Translations under genes and position numbers: made by a program | Notes under the pieces: model-generated | What the model was told of the DNA's origin: nothing | Databases searched by the model: none | What the model saw: the letters and a program-made list of their open reading frames with translations, nothing else | Part shown: positions 1 through 7,875 of the stretch, one piece after another | Layout: each line of letters opens with the position of its first letter | Numbering within the stretch: position 1 is the first letter of the stretch | Origin: an uncultured Pseudomonadota bacterium | Lineage (GTDB): Bacteria > Pseudomonadota > Gammaproteobacteria > Steroidobacterales > Steroidobacteraceae | Length of the DNA: 64,000 nucleotides | Reading direction: 5' to 3' | Assembly (NCBI GenBank): GCA_903868595.1 | Contig: CAIPVV010000042.1 | Location: 1-64,000 of the forward strand

Positions 1-2
1 CA

Positions 3-27
3 CCCCCCCCCCCCCCCCCCCCCCCCC
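3..27. repeat. 25-base C homopolymer at window edge
   Basis: An uninterrupted run of C lies at the extreme left edge, downstream of the minus-strand YebC-family gene. It does not lie in a coding sequence that I can see. It may be a true tract or a contig-end or sequencing artefact. Confidence 0.9.
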
Positions 28-63
28 AGTCTTGAACAGCCCGTCACGTCCCGTGGGGGACGG

Positions 64-786
64 TTATGCGAGCGTGTGGTAGACCTTTTGAACGTCCTCG
101 TCCTGCTCCATCTTGTCCAGCAGCGTCATGACTTCGGCGGCCTGCTCCTCCGGCAGCTCCGTGGGCGTGAGGCAAACATACTCGTGCTCGGCGGAGATCG
201 GCGTGATGCCGCGCTCCTCCAGCGCCTTCTGCAGGTGGCCAAACTCCTCGAACGCGCAGCGGATCACGATCTGCGGCTCACCCTTCTCGCCAGTGCTCTC
301 GCCCATCTCGTCCAGGCCGTGGTCCATGAGGTACAGCTCCAGGTCGTCCTGGTTGATGCCCTCCGGGGCCAGGCGAAAGACGCCCATCTTCTTGAACAGG
401 AAGCTGACGCTGCCGGTGCTGGCGAGATTGCCGCCGCCCTTGGAGAAGATGTTGCGTACGCCCGCCACGGTTCGCGTCGGATTATCGGTGGCAGCCTCCA
501 CCAGGACTGCAACGCCATGCGGCGCGTAGCCCTCGTAGATGATCTCCGTGTAGTCGGCGGCATCGCGGCCCGAGGCGCGCTTGATCGCGGACTCGACCTT
601 GTCCTTGGGCATGTTGATCGAGCGCGCGTTCTGGATGACGCGGCGCAGGGACGGGTTGCTGGCGGGGTCGCTGCCGCCGGCCTTCACCGCTATGGTGATG
701 TCCTTGCCGATCCGCGCGAACTGCTTCGCCATGCGATTCCAGCGCGCGAACATCGTATGCTTTCGTACTTCGAATATGCGGCCCAT
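64..786 (-). CDS. YebC/PmpR (TACO1) family regulatory protein
   Basis: A 240-residue member of the YebC/PmpR/TACO1 family, whose members act as DNA-binding regulators or as translation factors that relieve ribosome stalling. The start is placed at [10 protein letters not shown], where family similarity begins; the frame stays open far upstream with unrelated sequence. The core shows [56 protein letters not shown] and the terminal EDVQKVYH motif. The N-terminus (IFEVRK...[15 protein letters not shown]) belongs to the divergent subgroup rather than the classical AGHSKWANI type. The gene stands alone, divergent from the SMP-30 gene, and not beside ruvC as yebC often is. Confidence 0.93.
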   Translation of the reverse strand: MGRIFEVRKHTMFARWNRMAKQFARIGKDITIAVKAGGSDPASNPSLRRVIQNARSINMPKDKVESAIKRASGRDAADYTEIIYEGYAPHGVAVLVEAATDNPTRTVAGVRNIFSKGGGNLASTGSVSFLFKKMGVFRLAPEGINQDDLELYLMDHGLDEMGESTGEKGEPQIVIRCAFEEFGHLQKALEERGITPISAEHEYVCLTPTELPEEQAAEVMTLLDKMEQDEDVQKVYHTLA

Positions 787-909
787 GGGCACTCGTCCGT
801 CGACCAATAGATGGCACCAATCATAGCGCGTCGCTCGATTTGCGAGGGGCGCTGCGATAGGCTCGGGCACGAGCCGCGACAGAAAAATGCAAATAACGGG
901 GTGGAATCG

Positions 910-1971
910 ATGACGCGCAACAAGGTGGAAGCCGCCCTGCCGGTGGCACAGGAGGCGGGCGTGGGCCCGTCCCGCCGCGGTTTCCTGGCACTGGCCGCCG
1001 GTACCGCAGCAACCGCCTTGTTCACGGCGAGCGACGCCGTGCTCGCGGCGTCGCCCGGGCCGCAGCTGGTGGCCGAGGGGCTGCAGTTTCCGGAAGGACC
1101 CATCGCGATGGCCGATGGCTCGGTCGTGCTGGTGGAAATCCGCGCGCGGACCTTGAGCCGCATCGCTCCGACGGGTCGCCGCAGCGTGATTGCCGAGCTC
1201 GGCGGCGGGCCCAATGGCGCCGCGGTCGGGCCCGATGGGGCGGTGTACGTCTGCAACAACGGCGGTGCCTGGGGCTGGGCCGAGGGGGAGGCCAACATGC
1301 CCGGCCCTCCGCCGGCCGTGTACACCGGCGGCTCGATCCAGCGCGTGGACCTGCGCACGGGCAAGTTCACGACGCTCTACGACCACTGCGACGGCAAGCC
1401 CCTCAACAGCCCGAACGACCTGGTATTCGACGGGCAGGGCGGCTTCTGGTTTACCTGCTACGGGCAGTCGGACGGCGAGGTCCGGCGCCTGGGTGGGCTG
1501 TACTACGCCCGGGTCGACGGCTCGAAGATCATCCGATGGCGCAGCGCACAAATCTCGCCCAACGGCGTGGGCCTCTCGCCGGATAGGCGCGTCGTCTACA
1601 TGAACGACTGCATGATGGGCCGGCTCTATGCGTTTGACCTGCTGCGGCCCGGCGTCATGGCGCCGGAGGAGCCCAATTCTCCGGCGCCCCCGGGACGCGT
1701 CATCGCGACCCTGCCAGGCTACCAGTGGCTGGACAGCCTGAAGGTGGAGGCCGGTGGCCGGATCTGCGCGGCGACCCTGTTTAACGGGGGCATCACCACG
1801 TTCGAGCCCAATGGCCGCTACACGCACCTGCCGATGCCCGACGCCGTCACCACCAACCTGTGTTTCGGGGGCGCGGACATGCGGGACGTCTGGGTGACCG
1901 GCTCCAGCAGCGGCAAGCTCTACCGCCTGCGCTGGCCGCGCCCGGGCCTGAAACTGGCCTATTCGGCCTGA
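910..1971 (+). CDS. SMP-30/gluconolactonase-like protein, Tat-exported
   Basis: A 353-residue beta-propeller protein of the SMP-30/gluconolactonase/LRE family, which usually hydrolyses lactones or related esters using a bound divalent metal. The N-terminus carries a twin-arginine signal ([11 protein letters not shown], near residues 21-31) and an Ala-rich stretch ending near AVLAA, so the mature protein is probably periplasmic. Family signatures include [49 protein letters not shown] and [10 protein letters not shown]. The start at 910 follows a G-rich Shine-Dalgarno-like stretch; an in-frame GTG at 901 and an ATG at 811 are less likely. The true substrate cannot be read from the sequence. 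Confidence 0.85.
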   Translation: MTRNKVEAALPVAQEAGVGPSRRGFLALAAGTAATALFTASDAVLAASPGPQLVAEGLQFPEGPIAMADGSVVLVEIRARTLSRIAPTGRRSVIAELGGGPNGAAVGPDGAVYVCNNGGAWGWAEGEANMPGPPPAVYTGGSIQRVDLRTGKFTTLYDHCDGKPLNSPNDLVFDGQGGFWFTCYGQSDGEVRRLGGLYYARVDGSKIIRWRSAQISPNGVGLSPDRRVVYMNDCMMGRLYAFDLLRPGVMAPEEPNSPAPPGRVIATLPGYQWLDSLKVEAGGRICAATLFNGGITTFEPNGRYTHLPMPDAVTTNLCFGGADMRDVWVTGSSSGKLYRLRWPRPGLKLAYSA

Positions 1972-2108
1972 GGCTGGCCGCTTCCCCCCGCCCCGCGGGG
2001 GGAATCCCGGCATCGGGGTCCGGAACTGGGCTGCAAGACTGGCGCTAGCGGGTGCCTTGGGACATGATTGCGCCCCCTCCCAAGTATCAACAAAACAGGG
2101 ATTTTCCA

Positions 2109-3782
2109 ATGCCGTTGAGTGATATCGAGATCGCGCGTAAGGCGACGATGCAGCCGATTGAAAACGTTGCCGCCAAGATCGGCATTTCCCGCGACCAGCT
2201 GCTGCAGTACGGCCCGCACAAGGCCAAGCTGTCCCTGGACGCCGTGAAGGCCCTTCAGGGTCGCAAGACCGGCAAGCTGGTCCTCGTGACCGCGATCACG
2301 CCGACTCCGGCAGGCGAAGGCAAGACCACCACGACCGTGGGTCTGGGCGATGGCCTGAACGCCATCGGCAAGAAGGCGGTCATCTGCCTGCGCGAGCCGT
2401 CCCTGGGTCCCTGCTTCGGCATGAAGGGTGGCGCGGCCGGTGGCGGCTACGCCCAGGTCGTGCCGATGGAAGACATCAACCTGCACTTCACGGGTGACTT
2501 CCACGCCATTGCCGCCGCCAACAACCTGCTGGCCGCGATGGTAGACAACCACATCTACTGGGGCAACGAGCTGGGCATCGACACGCGTCGCGTCAGCTGG
2601 AAGCGCGTCGTCGACATGAACGACCGCGCCCTGCGCCAGATCACCTCCTCGCTGGGCGGCCCGGGCAACGGGTTCCCGCGCGAAGACGGCTTCGACATCG
2701 TCGTCGCCTCCGAAGTCATGGCGATCTTCTGCCTGGCCACGGACCTGGAGGACCTCACCCGCCGCCTGGGCAACATCATCGTCGCCCGCACGCGCGACAA
2801 GAAGCCGATCCGCGCCAGGGAACTGCATGCCGATGGCGCCATGGCGGTACTGCTGCGTGACGCGCTCATGCCGAACCTCGTGCAGACGCTGGAAGGTAAC
2901 CCGGCCTTCGTGCACGGCGGCCCGTTCGCCAATATCGCGCACGGTTGCAACTCCGTGATGGCCACCCAGACCGCGCTGCGCCTGGGCGACTACGTGGTGA
3001 CCGAGGCCGGCTTCGGTGCCGACCTGGGCGCCGAGAAGTTCTTCGACATCAAGTGCCGCAAGGCGGGCCTGAAGCCCGACGCCGCGGTCATCGTCGCCAC
3101 GGTGCGGGCGCTCAAGATGCACGGCGGCGTGGCCAAGGACCAGCTGGGTAAGGAAGACCTGGTTGCCCTGAAGAAGGGCTTCGAGAACCTGGCCCGCCAC
3201 GTGGGCAACGTCGCCAAGTTCGGCGTGCCGGCAGTGGTCGCGATCAACAAGTTCATCGCCGATACGGCGGCCGAGCATGAGCTGATCGCCAAGCTGTGCG
3301 CCGAGATCGGCGTGGAGGCCATCCTCTGCTCGCACTGGGCCGACGGCAGCAAGGGCACGGAGAAGCTGGCCCACGCCGTGGTCAAGCTGGCCGAGAGCGG
3401 CAAGGCCGCCTACAAGCCCCTGTACAACGACGAGATGTCGCTGCTGGACAAGGTTCGTACCATCGCCACGCAGACCTATGGCGCGAGCGAGGTCACGGCC
3501 GACCAGAAGGTTCGCGACCTGCTGAAGGACTTCACCGAGGGCGGTTTCGGCCACTACCCGGTCTGCATCGCGAAGACGCAGTACAGCTTCTCGACCGATC
3601 CTTCGCTGAAGGGCGCGCCGACGGGCCACGTGCTGAATATCCGCGACGTGCGCCTGTCGGCCGGTGCGGAGTTCATCGTGGTCATCTGCGGAGAGATCAT
3701 GACGATGCCGGGCCTGCCGCGCGTGCCGGCGGCCAACACGATCCGCATCAACGAGCAGGGCCAGATCGACGGTCTGTTCTAA
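2109..3782 (+). CDS. fhs: formate-tetrahydrofolate ligase
   Basis: A 557-residue formyltetrahydrofolate synthetase that joins formate to tetrahydrofolate using ATP, giving 10-formyl-THF for one-carbon metabolism. The P-loop-like [14 protein letters not shown] lies near residues 60-73. The family blocks [23 protein letters not shown] (split by position about 95-117), [10 protein letters not shown] and [12 protein letters not shown] follow, and the terminal part contains [12 protein letters not shown]. The start was set at [12 protein letters not shown], behind an AGGG at 2097-2100; an earlier in-frame ATG at 2052 lacks family similarity. Length matches the usual 555-560. The gene is monocistronic, followed by a strong hairpin. 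Confidence 0.97.
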   Translation: MPLSDIEIARKATMQPIENVAAKIGISRDQLLQYGPHKAKLSLDAVKALQGRKTGKLVLVTAITPTPAGEGKTTTTVGLGDGLNAIGKKAVICLREPSLGPCFGMKGGAAGGGYAQVVPMEDINLHFTGDFHAIAAANNLLAAMVDNHIYWGNELGIDTRRVSWKRVVDMNDRALRQITSSLGGPGNGFPREDGFDIVVASEVMAIFCLATDLEDLTRRLGNIIVARTRDKKPIRARELHADGAMAVLLRDALMPNLVQTLEGNPAFVHGGPFANIAHGCNSVMATQTALRLGDYVVTEAGFGADLGAEKFFDIKCRKAGLKPDAAVIVATVRALKMHGGVAKDQLGKEDLVALKKGFENLARHVGNVAKFGVPAVVAINKFIADTAAEHELIAKLCAEIGVEAILCSHWADGSKGTEKLAHAVVKLAESGKAAYKPLYNDEMSLLDKVRTIATQTYGASEVTADQKVRDLLKDFTEGGFGHYPVCIAKTQYSFSTDPSLKGAPTGHVLNIRDVRLSAGAEFIVVICGEIMTMPGLPRVPAANTIRINEQGQIDGLF

Positions 3783-3812
3783 GCCCTGGCGGATCCTTCG
3801 CTGATGAAGCGG

Positions 3813-3841
3813 TCGATGCCCGGGAGATCCCCGGGCATCGA
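3813..3841 (+). terminator. hairpin after fhs
   Basis: A perfect 12-bp stem (arms 3813-3824 and 3830-3841, core CGATGCCCGGG) with a 5-base loop lies 31 bases after the fhs stop. There is no clear T-run behind it, so it is a candidate terminator or transcript-end stabiliser. Confidence 0.6.
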
Positions 3842-4071
3842 TACGCCATGCGATCTTGCGGCGCTCCTCGTGGTACTCCCCCACCTGCGGCAAAGATCGC
3901 CGATCCCAAGCCGCGCACTGGGCGCTGGATTTCCCATCTGATCCCTACCGCAGCGGTTGCCGTGCGGCCACCGGTCTCGTGCTCGTCGACGTCGTGGCCC
4001 TGGGGCTTGCGGCTTACGGGCCTGCCGTCGCGTACCCCCGGGTATCAGGGATGACCGGTCGGCGCTGGCGA

Positions 4072-4302
4072 GAGGGACCCGGCCAGGGGACTTGGCTCGG
4101 GCTCGTGGGGCCGGAGGAAGCGCTGCACCGTAGCGCAGAAATCGCCCACGGCGCTGGCCTTGAAGACCAGTTCGCGAACGCCCGCCGCAGCCGCCTCGCT
4201 GCGCAACTGCTCGTCGATGAAGCCTGAGGCGATCAACACCGGCAAGTCCGGCCGGACAAGGCGCACTTCGCGCGCCACGTCCAGGCCCGATAGGCCCCGC
4301 AT
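4072..4302 (-). pseudogene. response-regulator receiver domain, C-terminal remnant
   Basis: Minus-strand coding here reads MRGLSGLDVAREVRLVRPDLPVLIASGF followed by EAAAAGVRELVFKAS and ends in VQRFLRP. This matches the second half of a receiver domain of the kind found at the end of hybrid histidine kinases. The phospho-acceptor Asp strand and everything before it are missing; the residues upstream (FTARGSSN) do not match the usual VVTD-NMPG region. The conserved Lys near the end is kept (FKAS). It is most likely the tail of a deleted hybrid kinase stranded at the left edge of the accessory island. The rest of 3842-4523 holds nothing else I can recognise. Confidence 0.6.
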
Positions 4303-4523
4303 GTTCGAGCTGCCCCTGGCAGTGAACATCGCGGTGAAGAAGATCCGCGAAGGCGCCTGGACCCGGCCCAACCGCATGCCACCCAACTGGGCACGCCTGG
4401 CCGCAGTCCCCGAGACCTGCAGCGCTGCATAACGAATAGAGGGTCTATCTTCGGAAAATATTCAAAACCTAAGAACACAGAGCCTAGCGGCCCGTGAATT
4501 GACTTTGAGAGACCTCGAACCCC

Positions 4524-4537
4524 GGAGTTGGCCAAGC
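4524..4537 (+). repeat. 14-bp direct repeat, left copy flanking mazEF
   Basis: GGAGTTGGCCAAGC occurs here and again at 5178-5191, bracketing the mazEF module. The core TTGGCCAA is itself a palindrome. The pair may be a leftover of insertion by recombination, or two copies of a binding site. Confidence 0.75.
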
Positions 4538-4551
4538 AGCAAGGTCCGTGG

Positions 4552-4566
4552 TACAACATTGTTGTA
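4552..4566 (+). promoter_or_regulatory. palindromic operator candidate upstream of mazE
   Basis: TACAACA-T-TGTTGTA is a perfect 7-bp inverted repeat with one central base, 26 bases before the mazE start. AbrB-fold antitoxins commonly bind palindromes of this kind to repress their own operon, so this is the likely MazE or MazEF operator. That role is inferred. Confidence 0.65.
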
Positions 4567-4592
4567 ACGACCACTTGGAATCGGAGAACGAG

Positions 4593-4844
4593 ATGCGAAC
4601 CGTTGTGCGCAAACTGGGAAATTCCCGCGGGATCCTGATCCCGAAGCCCATGCTCGCGCAGGTGGGCCTTGAGACTGGCGAAGCGGAGATCCGCGTGGAG
4701 GGCAATACGATCACGCTGCGGCCGGTGGCGAAGCAGGTTCGCGTCGGCTGGGCCGAGGCTAGTCAGAAGCTCGCCGCTGAGAAGCAGGGCGCTCTGGAAT
4801 GGCCAGAGTTCGCCAACGCTAATGACGCCGAGCTCAAGTGGTGA
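4593..4844 (+). CDS. mazE: MazE-like AbrB-fold antitoxin
   Basis: An 83-residue antitoxin with an N-terminal SpoVT/AbrB swapped-hairpin DNA-binding domain (RTVVRKLGNSRGILIPK, residues 2-18, then a G-E-IRVEGNTITLRP strand pair). A charged C-terminal tail follows, the part that usually wraps around the toxin. The start is chosen at MRTVVRK, 6 bases after GGAG (4583-4586); an upstream in-frame ATG at 4548 would add a Cys-rich segment that overlaps the operator palindrome. Its stop overlaps the toxin start (GTGA), the usual arrangement for co-translated antitoxin-toxin pairs. Autoregulation through 4552-4566 is likely. Confidence 0.9.
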   Translation: MRTVVRKLGNSRGILIPKPMLAQVGLETGEAEIRVEGNTITLRPVAKQVRVGWAEASQKLAAEKQGALEWPEFANANDAELKW

Positions 4845-5158
4845 AACGCGGCGAGGTGTGGCTGGTTGCGCTGGATCCTACCGTCGGCAGCGAGATTCAG
4901 AAGACGCGCCCCGCACTCGTGATTTCGCCGCCGGAGCTGCACGACTTCCTGCGCACGGTAATCGTGGCACCGATGACAACGGCCGGCTTTAGCGCCCCGT
5001 ATCGCGTGCCGGTTGGGTTTCAGGGCAAGAGAGGATTGATACTTCTCGACCAGATCCGCACGGTGGATCAGCAGCGCCTGGTCAAGAAGCTCGGCCGAGT
5101 TCAAGCCAAGACGCTGTCAGCGGCGCTGAAAGTGCTGCAGGAACTGTTCGCCGAGTGA
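4841..5158 (+). CDS. mazF: MazF/PemK-type mRNA interferase toxin
   Basis: A 105-residue ribosome-independent endoribonuclease toxin of the MazF/PemK (CcdB-fold) family. The diagnostic start KRGEVWLVALDPTVGSE is followed by KTRPALVISP, the strand TVIVAPMTTA, and GLILLDQIRTVDQQRLVKKLG, with Arg and Thr positions typical of the RNA-binding cleft. The start is the GTG at 4841, overlapping the mazE stop; a tandem GTG at 4838 is possible. No frameshift or loss of key residues is visible, so the pair looks functional. It sits in a compositionally distinct island between direct repeats, which suggests acquisition. Confidence 0.93.
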   Translation: MKRGEVWLVALDPTVGSEIQKTRPALVISPPELHDFLRTVIVAPMTTAGFSAPYRVPVGFQGKRGLILLDQIRTVDQQRLVKKLGRVQAKTLSAALKVLQELFAE

Positions 5159-5177
5159 AGGCTAGGTAACAGGGCAG

Positions 5178-5191
5178 GGAGTTGGCCAAGC
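5178..5191 (+). repeat. 14-bp direct repeat, right copy flanking mazEF
   Basis: Second exact copy of GGAGTTGGCCAAGC, 654 bases from the first and just after the mazF stop. See 4524-4537. Confidence 0.75.
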
Positions 5192-5235
5192 TTCTAGGGG
5201 AACGAAAGTCCCTAAGAAAAGCGGACAAATAGTCT

Positions 5236-5243
5236 GGTATATT
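5236..5243 (+). promoter_or_regulatory. extended -10 promoter, possibly leaderless
   Basis: TGG followed by TATATT (5238-5243) reads as an extended -10 element. The expected start of transcription, six to seven bases on, falls at about the A of the ATG at 5250, so the transcript would have little or no leader. No clear -35 is present. Confidence 0.45.
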
Positions 5244-5249
5244 TGGAGC

Positions 5250-5783
5250 ATGACGAGCTCCCAGTTCACAGAAACCCTTGAGATCCTCAACCTGAATCAA
5301 ACCGACGCTGCTGCGCTGCTACGCGTGACGCCTCGCGCCGTTCGCCGCTGGCAAAGCGGCGAACAGGCTATACCTGGCACCGTCGTTGAACTACTGGCCG
5401 TCTGGCGTCAGTTGAACGCTGCGAAACTCCCGTGGGGAGCAGATCTGGAATCAGTCTGGTATGGCGACGATGAGCAGATTCGCCTCCACCAGGAGCACGA
5501 CAAGGCGTTGGCAGCACTTCTGCGGCGCGTAAATAAGCGTGGCGGCGGGCGGCCCGAGCTGTGGCGCGTAAACCTGAAGAAGCACGCCGCAGCGCTTGGC
5601 AACATGACGGTGAGTTTCTACAGACTTCGAAGCGGAAGTTTCAGTCTGGCGCACTACCGGTGCGGCGCGGGAGGGCCAGATCCACGTCGAGATCAGACGC
5701 TAATCGAAGACGCAGTTGCCGCATTTGCTGCTGCGGTCAGTAGGGCCGTGTCGTCTCGACCGGATAAGGACTGGGATAAATAG
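5250..5783 (+). CDS. HTH-domain protein of unknown function
   Basis: A 177-residue protein. Residues 8-50 (EILNLNQTDAAALLRVTPRAVRRWQSGEQAIPG) form a clear helix-turn-helix of the Xre/Cro or YdaS type, with the recognition helix near TPRAVRRWQ. Residues 60-177 are not a family I recognise. They include a basic stretch (RRVNKRGGGRPELWRVNLKKHA) and an Ala-rich C-terminal helix ending in acidic and basic residues. It may be a phage- or island-type regulator. GGAG lies only two bases from the ATG, so translation may be leaderless. It follows mazF on the same strand with 91 bases between. Confidence 0.7.
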   Translation: MTSSQFTETLEILNLNQTDAAALLRVTPRAVRRWQSGEQAIPGTVVELLAVWRQLNAAKLPWGADLESVWYGDDEQIRLHQEHDKALAALLRRVNKRGGGRPELWRVNLKKHAAALGNMTVSFYRLRSGSFSLAHYRCGAGGPDPRRDQTLIEDAVAAFAAAVSRAVSSRPDKDWDK

Positions 5784-5884
5784 ACGGTTGAGACAGGTTG
5801 CGGGCCGCGAACGTGACTACGTCAACAACGTAGCGGATGTGGCACAACTTTGTTTACAGCTGAGCAGATCAGGAGCGCCAACGC

Positions 5885-6091
5885 ATGGAAAATAAGCAGA
5901 AGCGCACCAAACTTACGCAAGCGCATTTGCGTTCCGAACTGACGGCCGCTCGCCAAGCCGTCAGTGATGCCGCAAACCGCGGAGAACCGGCGGAGACGAT
6001 GCTTTGGCTGAGGACTCGCGCCCTGCATCTATGGCAGAGGCTCGAAACATCGAACCGCAACGGTAACAAGATCGCAGAAGCGGTCGCTTGA
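5885..6091 (+). CDS. small hypothetical protein
   Basis: A 68-residue product with no recognisable family. It is rich in Lys, Arg and Ala, has no membrane segment, and its heptad-like Ala/Leu pattern (LRSELTAARQAVSDAANR) suggests helices. Support for coding comes from AGGAG at 5871-5875, nine bases before the ATG, and from a complete frame in otherwise short-frame DNA. A short inverted repeat (CTACGT-CAACA-ACGTAG, 5817-5833) lies upstream. The function is unknown and the call is moderate. Confidence 0.45.
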   Translation: MENKQKRTKLTQAHLRSELTAARQAVSDAANRGEPAETMLWLRTRALHLWQRLETSNRNGNKIAEAVA

Positions 6092-6246
6092 AACTGATGA
6101 GGTGCGCCTACTTGGATCCGATTCATCCTGCATACGGCCGAATCGGCCAGCATCTCAAACAGTGTGGCTTCGGAGGCTGTCGTGGTCGCGTCGAGGTTGA
6201 CGATCGAGAGTTACATCCTGATCGCGAAACACCGAGGTCTAAGCTC

Positions 6247-7160
6247 ATGAAGGCGCAGCTCGTTTTGCTTCTGTACTCATTCATTTCGGCAACAGCGTAC
6301 GGTGCATCCAGCTACATAGGTATAGATGGCAAGGAGCATGCGTACGCAATACAACCGCAGTTCAAGCGGGCATACCCATTTAGCGAAGGCCTTGCGGTTG
6401 TCGGCGTGTCCCAATCCGCGGACTGGCGGGAATACAAGTTCGGCTTTATCAATCACGTCGGGCAATGGGTTATTCAACCGCAATTTGATGAAGCGTCAAA
6501 ATTTTCCGGTGGGCTTGCAAGAGTTGGCTTCTGCGGCGGCTACAACAAAACAAACACGAACGACATTTCACGCGACTGCAAGTACGGGTACATAGATAAG
6601 GCTGGTCGATTCGTGATCAACCCGCAGTTCGATTACGCTGAATCGTTCCATCTGGGTCTTGCAACAGTCGAGAATAAGGCCTCGGATGGAAGCTGGCTGC
6701 CCAGCACTTACATCGATGCCAGTTGAAAGGAGATGAAAGAGGATCCTCGGCCGAAAATTTTTGCAGAAGGGCTCGAGCCATTTGCGTCGGGAGATTTTCC
6801 GAATTGGAAATACGGGTACCGGGATGGTTCTGGTTCGGTGGTGATAAATCCTCAGTTTGAATATGCATCTAAATTTTCCGAAGGCTTGGCGTCAGTTCGC
6901 ATCTCCGCTGGCCGCGAAGGGTATATAGACAAACGAGGATCGCTCGTTATTAGTCCTACGTTTGCTGCTGCTTGGGACTTTCGGGGGGGTTGGCCGCCGC
7001 AGCTAGAGCGTCACAGTCAGGAGGGGATCCAAAGTGGGGTTTCATCGATAAGCGGGGATCGTTTGTGATCCCACCGCAGTTCGATGACACAAATAGCTTC
7101 TATGATGGATTGGCGTTGGTAAAGGTTGGCGACTTCTACGGGTACATTCGTAAGGAGTAG
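6247..7160 (+). pseudogene. WG-repeat secreted protein, broken by a stop and a frameshift
   Basis: The product begins with a signal peptide (MKAQLVLLLYSFISATAYGAS) and then shows about six WG-type repeats, each of the form KYGYIDKAGRFVINPQFDYAESF-GLA. These are predicted beta-rich repeats of poorly known binding function. An in-frame TGA at 6724-6726 interrupts repeat three. A one-base deletion near 6982, just before seven Gs (6983-6989), moves the last repeats (KWGFIDKRGSFVIPPQFDD) into another frame that ends at 7160. Both lesions sit inside uniformly conserved repeats, so the gene was recently intact. Base composition is clearly more AT-rich than the flanks, which suggests horizontal origin. 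Confidence 0.8.
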
Positions 7161-7164
7161 GAAA

Positions 7165-7743
7165 CTACAGACCGAACAGTCTCCTATCATCCTGCCGGGT
7201 CAGCGCCTCATCCAGCATCGCCCGCAGCTTCTTCTCGTCGAACTTTCCCTGTTCGATCCTGGCCAGGATGACCGCGCCGATCAGGATCTTGCGCCGCGTG
7301 TCCTCCCGCCGCGCGAGCTTGGACTCCACGAACCGCTGACGATTCTCGATCCGGACCTCGCGGGCCTTGAGCTGCTCGAGCTTGAGCCGCGTCGCCTCGA
7401 TCTTGGCTTCGAGCGGCGGCTTACCTGAGCGGGCAGGGCCCTGGGGCCGGGTGATCAGCACATCCTCCGGCCCCCAGTGGGCAGACGCCTGCACCGGGCC
7501 GCCGCCCTGGTGGGCGGCCCACAGGGAACCGGCCGGGTGGCCGGACTGCAGCAGACGGGTCGCCGGGTGCAGTTCGAAGCGTGCTCGCAGCAGCTGCTCG
7601 GGGCTGGAATGCGCGAGGTCGGTTGTGGCCACGGGATCGGCATCGGCCGCGGCCCAGGCCGCGCTCCAGGCGATCTCCACGCGCGCCACATCCGGCAGGT
7701 AGGGCAGGGTGGCGGGCCTGACCGCCGGCGCTGTCGCCGCCAC
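7165..7743 (-). CDS. chimeric ORF: HvfC C-terminal fragment fused to mobilization-protein tail
   Basis: A 192-codon open frame made of unrelated pieces. Residues 1-12 are antisense to the NrsF remnant. Residues 13 to about 95 (LPYLPDVARVEIAW...ATDLAHSSPEQLLRARFELHPATRLL...SLWAAHQGG...EDVLITRPQ) match the C-terminal domain of HvfC/DUF2063 proteins. From about residue 103 (EAKIEATRLKLEQLKARE...DTRRKILIGAVILARIE...LRAMLDEALTRQDDRRLFGL) it matches the C-terminus of small plasmid mobilization proteins. Each donor is truncated, and the in-frame join is probably accidental. Whether it is translated is unknown. It marks the right boundary of the accessory island. Confidence 0.6.
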   Translation of the reverse strand: MAATAPAVRPATLPYLPDVARVEIAWSAAWAAADADPVATTDLAHSSPEQLLRARFELHPATRLLQSGHPAGSLWAAHQGGGPVQASAHWGPEDVLITRPQGPARSGKPPLEAKIEATRLKLEQLKAREVRIENRQRFVESKLARREDTRRKILIGAVILARIEQGKFDEKKLRAMLDEALTRQDDRRLFGL

Positions 7744-7864
7744 GTTCTATGCCCTGCATTGCACGGACGATAGCCCGCGGTTCGTCGGCCTCTGGTACGT
7801 GCTGGCGCGGGCGATCGTGACCTTGGCCGGCGCTCTGGGCGGATCCCGGCTGCTGCGCTGGTAG
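7706..7864 (+). pseudogene. NrsF (DUF1109) anti-sigma factor, C-terminal remnant
   Basis: Read on the plus strand, the frame gives VAGLTAGAVAATFYALHC, then RFVGLWYVLARAIVTLAGALGGSRLLRW and a stop at 7862-7864. This is the last transmembrane segments of NrsF/DUF1109 membrane anti-sigma factors, including the ALHC and LLRW signatures. All earlier membrane segments are missing. It directly abuts the HvfC fragment on the opposite strand, which fits one deletion that removed a divergent hvf/sigma-factor locus and left the two gene tails. Confidence 0.65.
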
Positions 7865-7875
7865 ACTCCGGGGCC

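Noticed and set aside
786-2109. Long minus-strand frame reaching upstream of the YebC-family start
   Set aside because: It is antisense to the SMP-30 gene and has no family similarity before MGRIFEVRK.
3296-4054. Plus-strand frame overlapping the fhs end and the following gap
   Set aside because: Low-complexity Arg/Gly translation, out of frame with fhs, and no motif.
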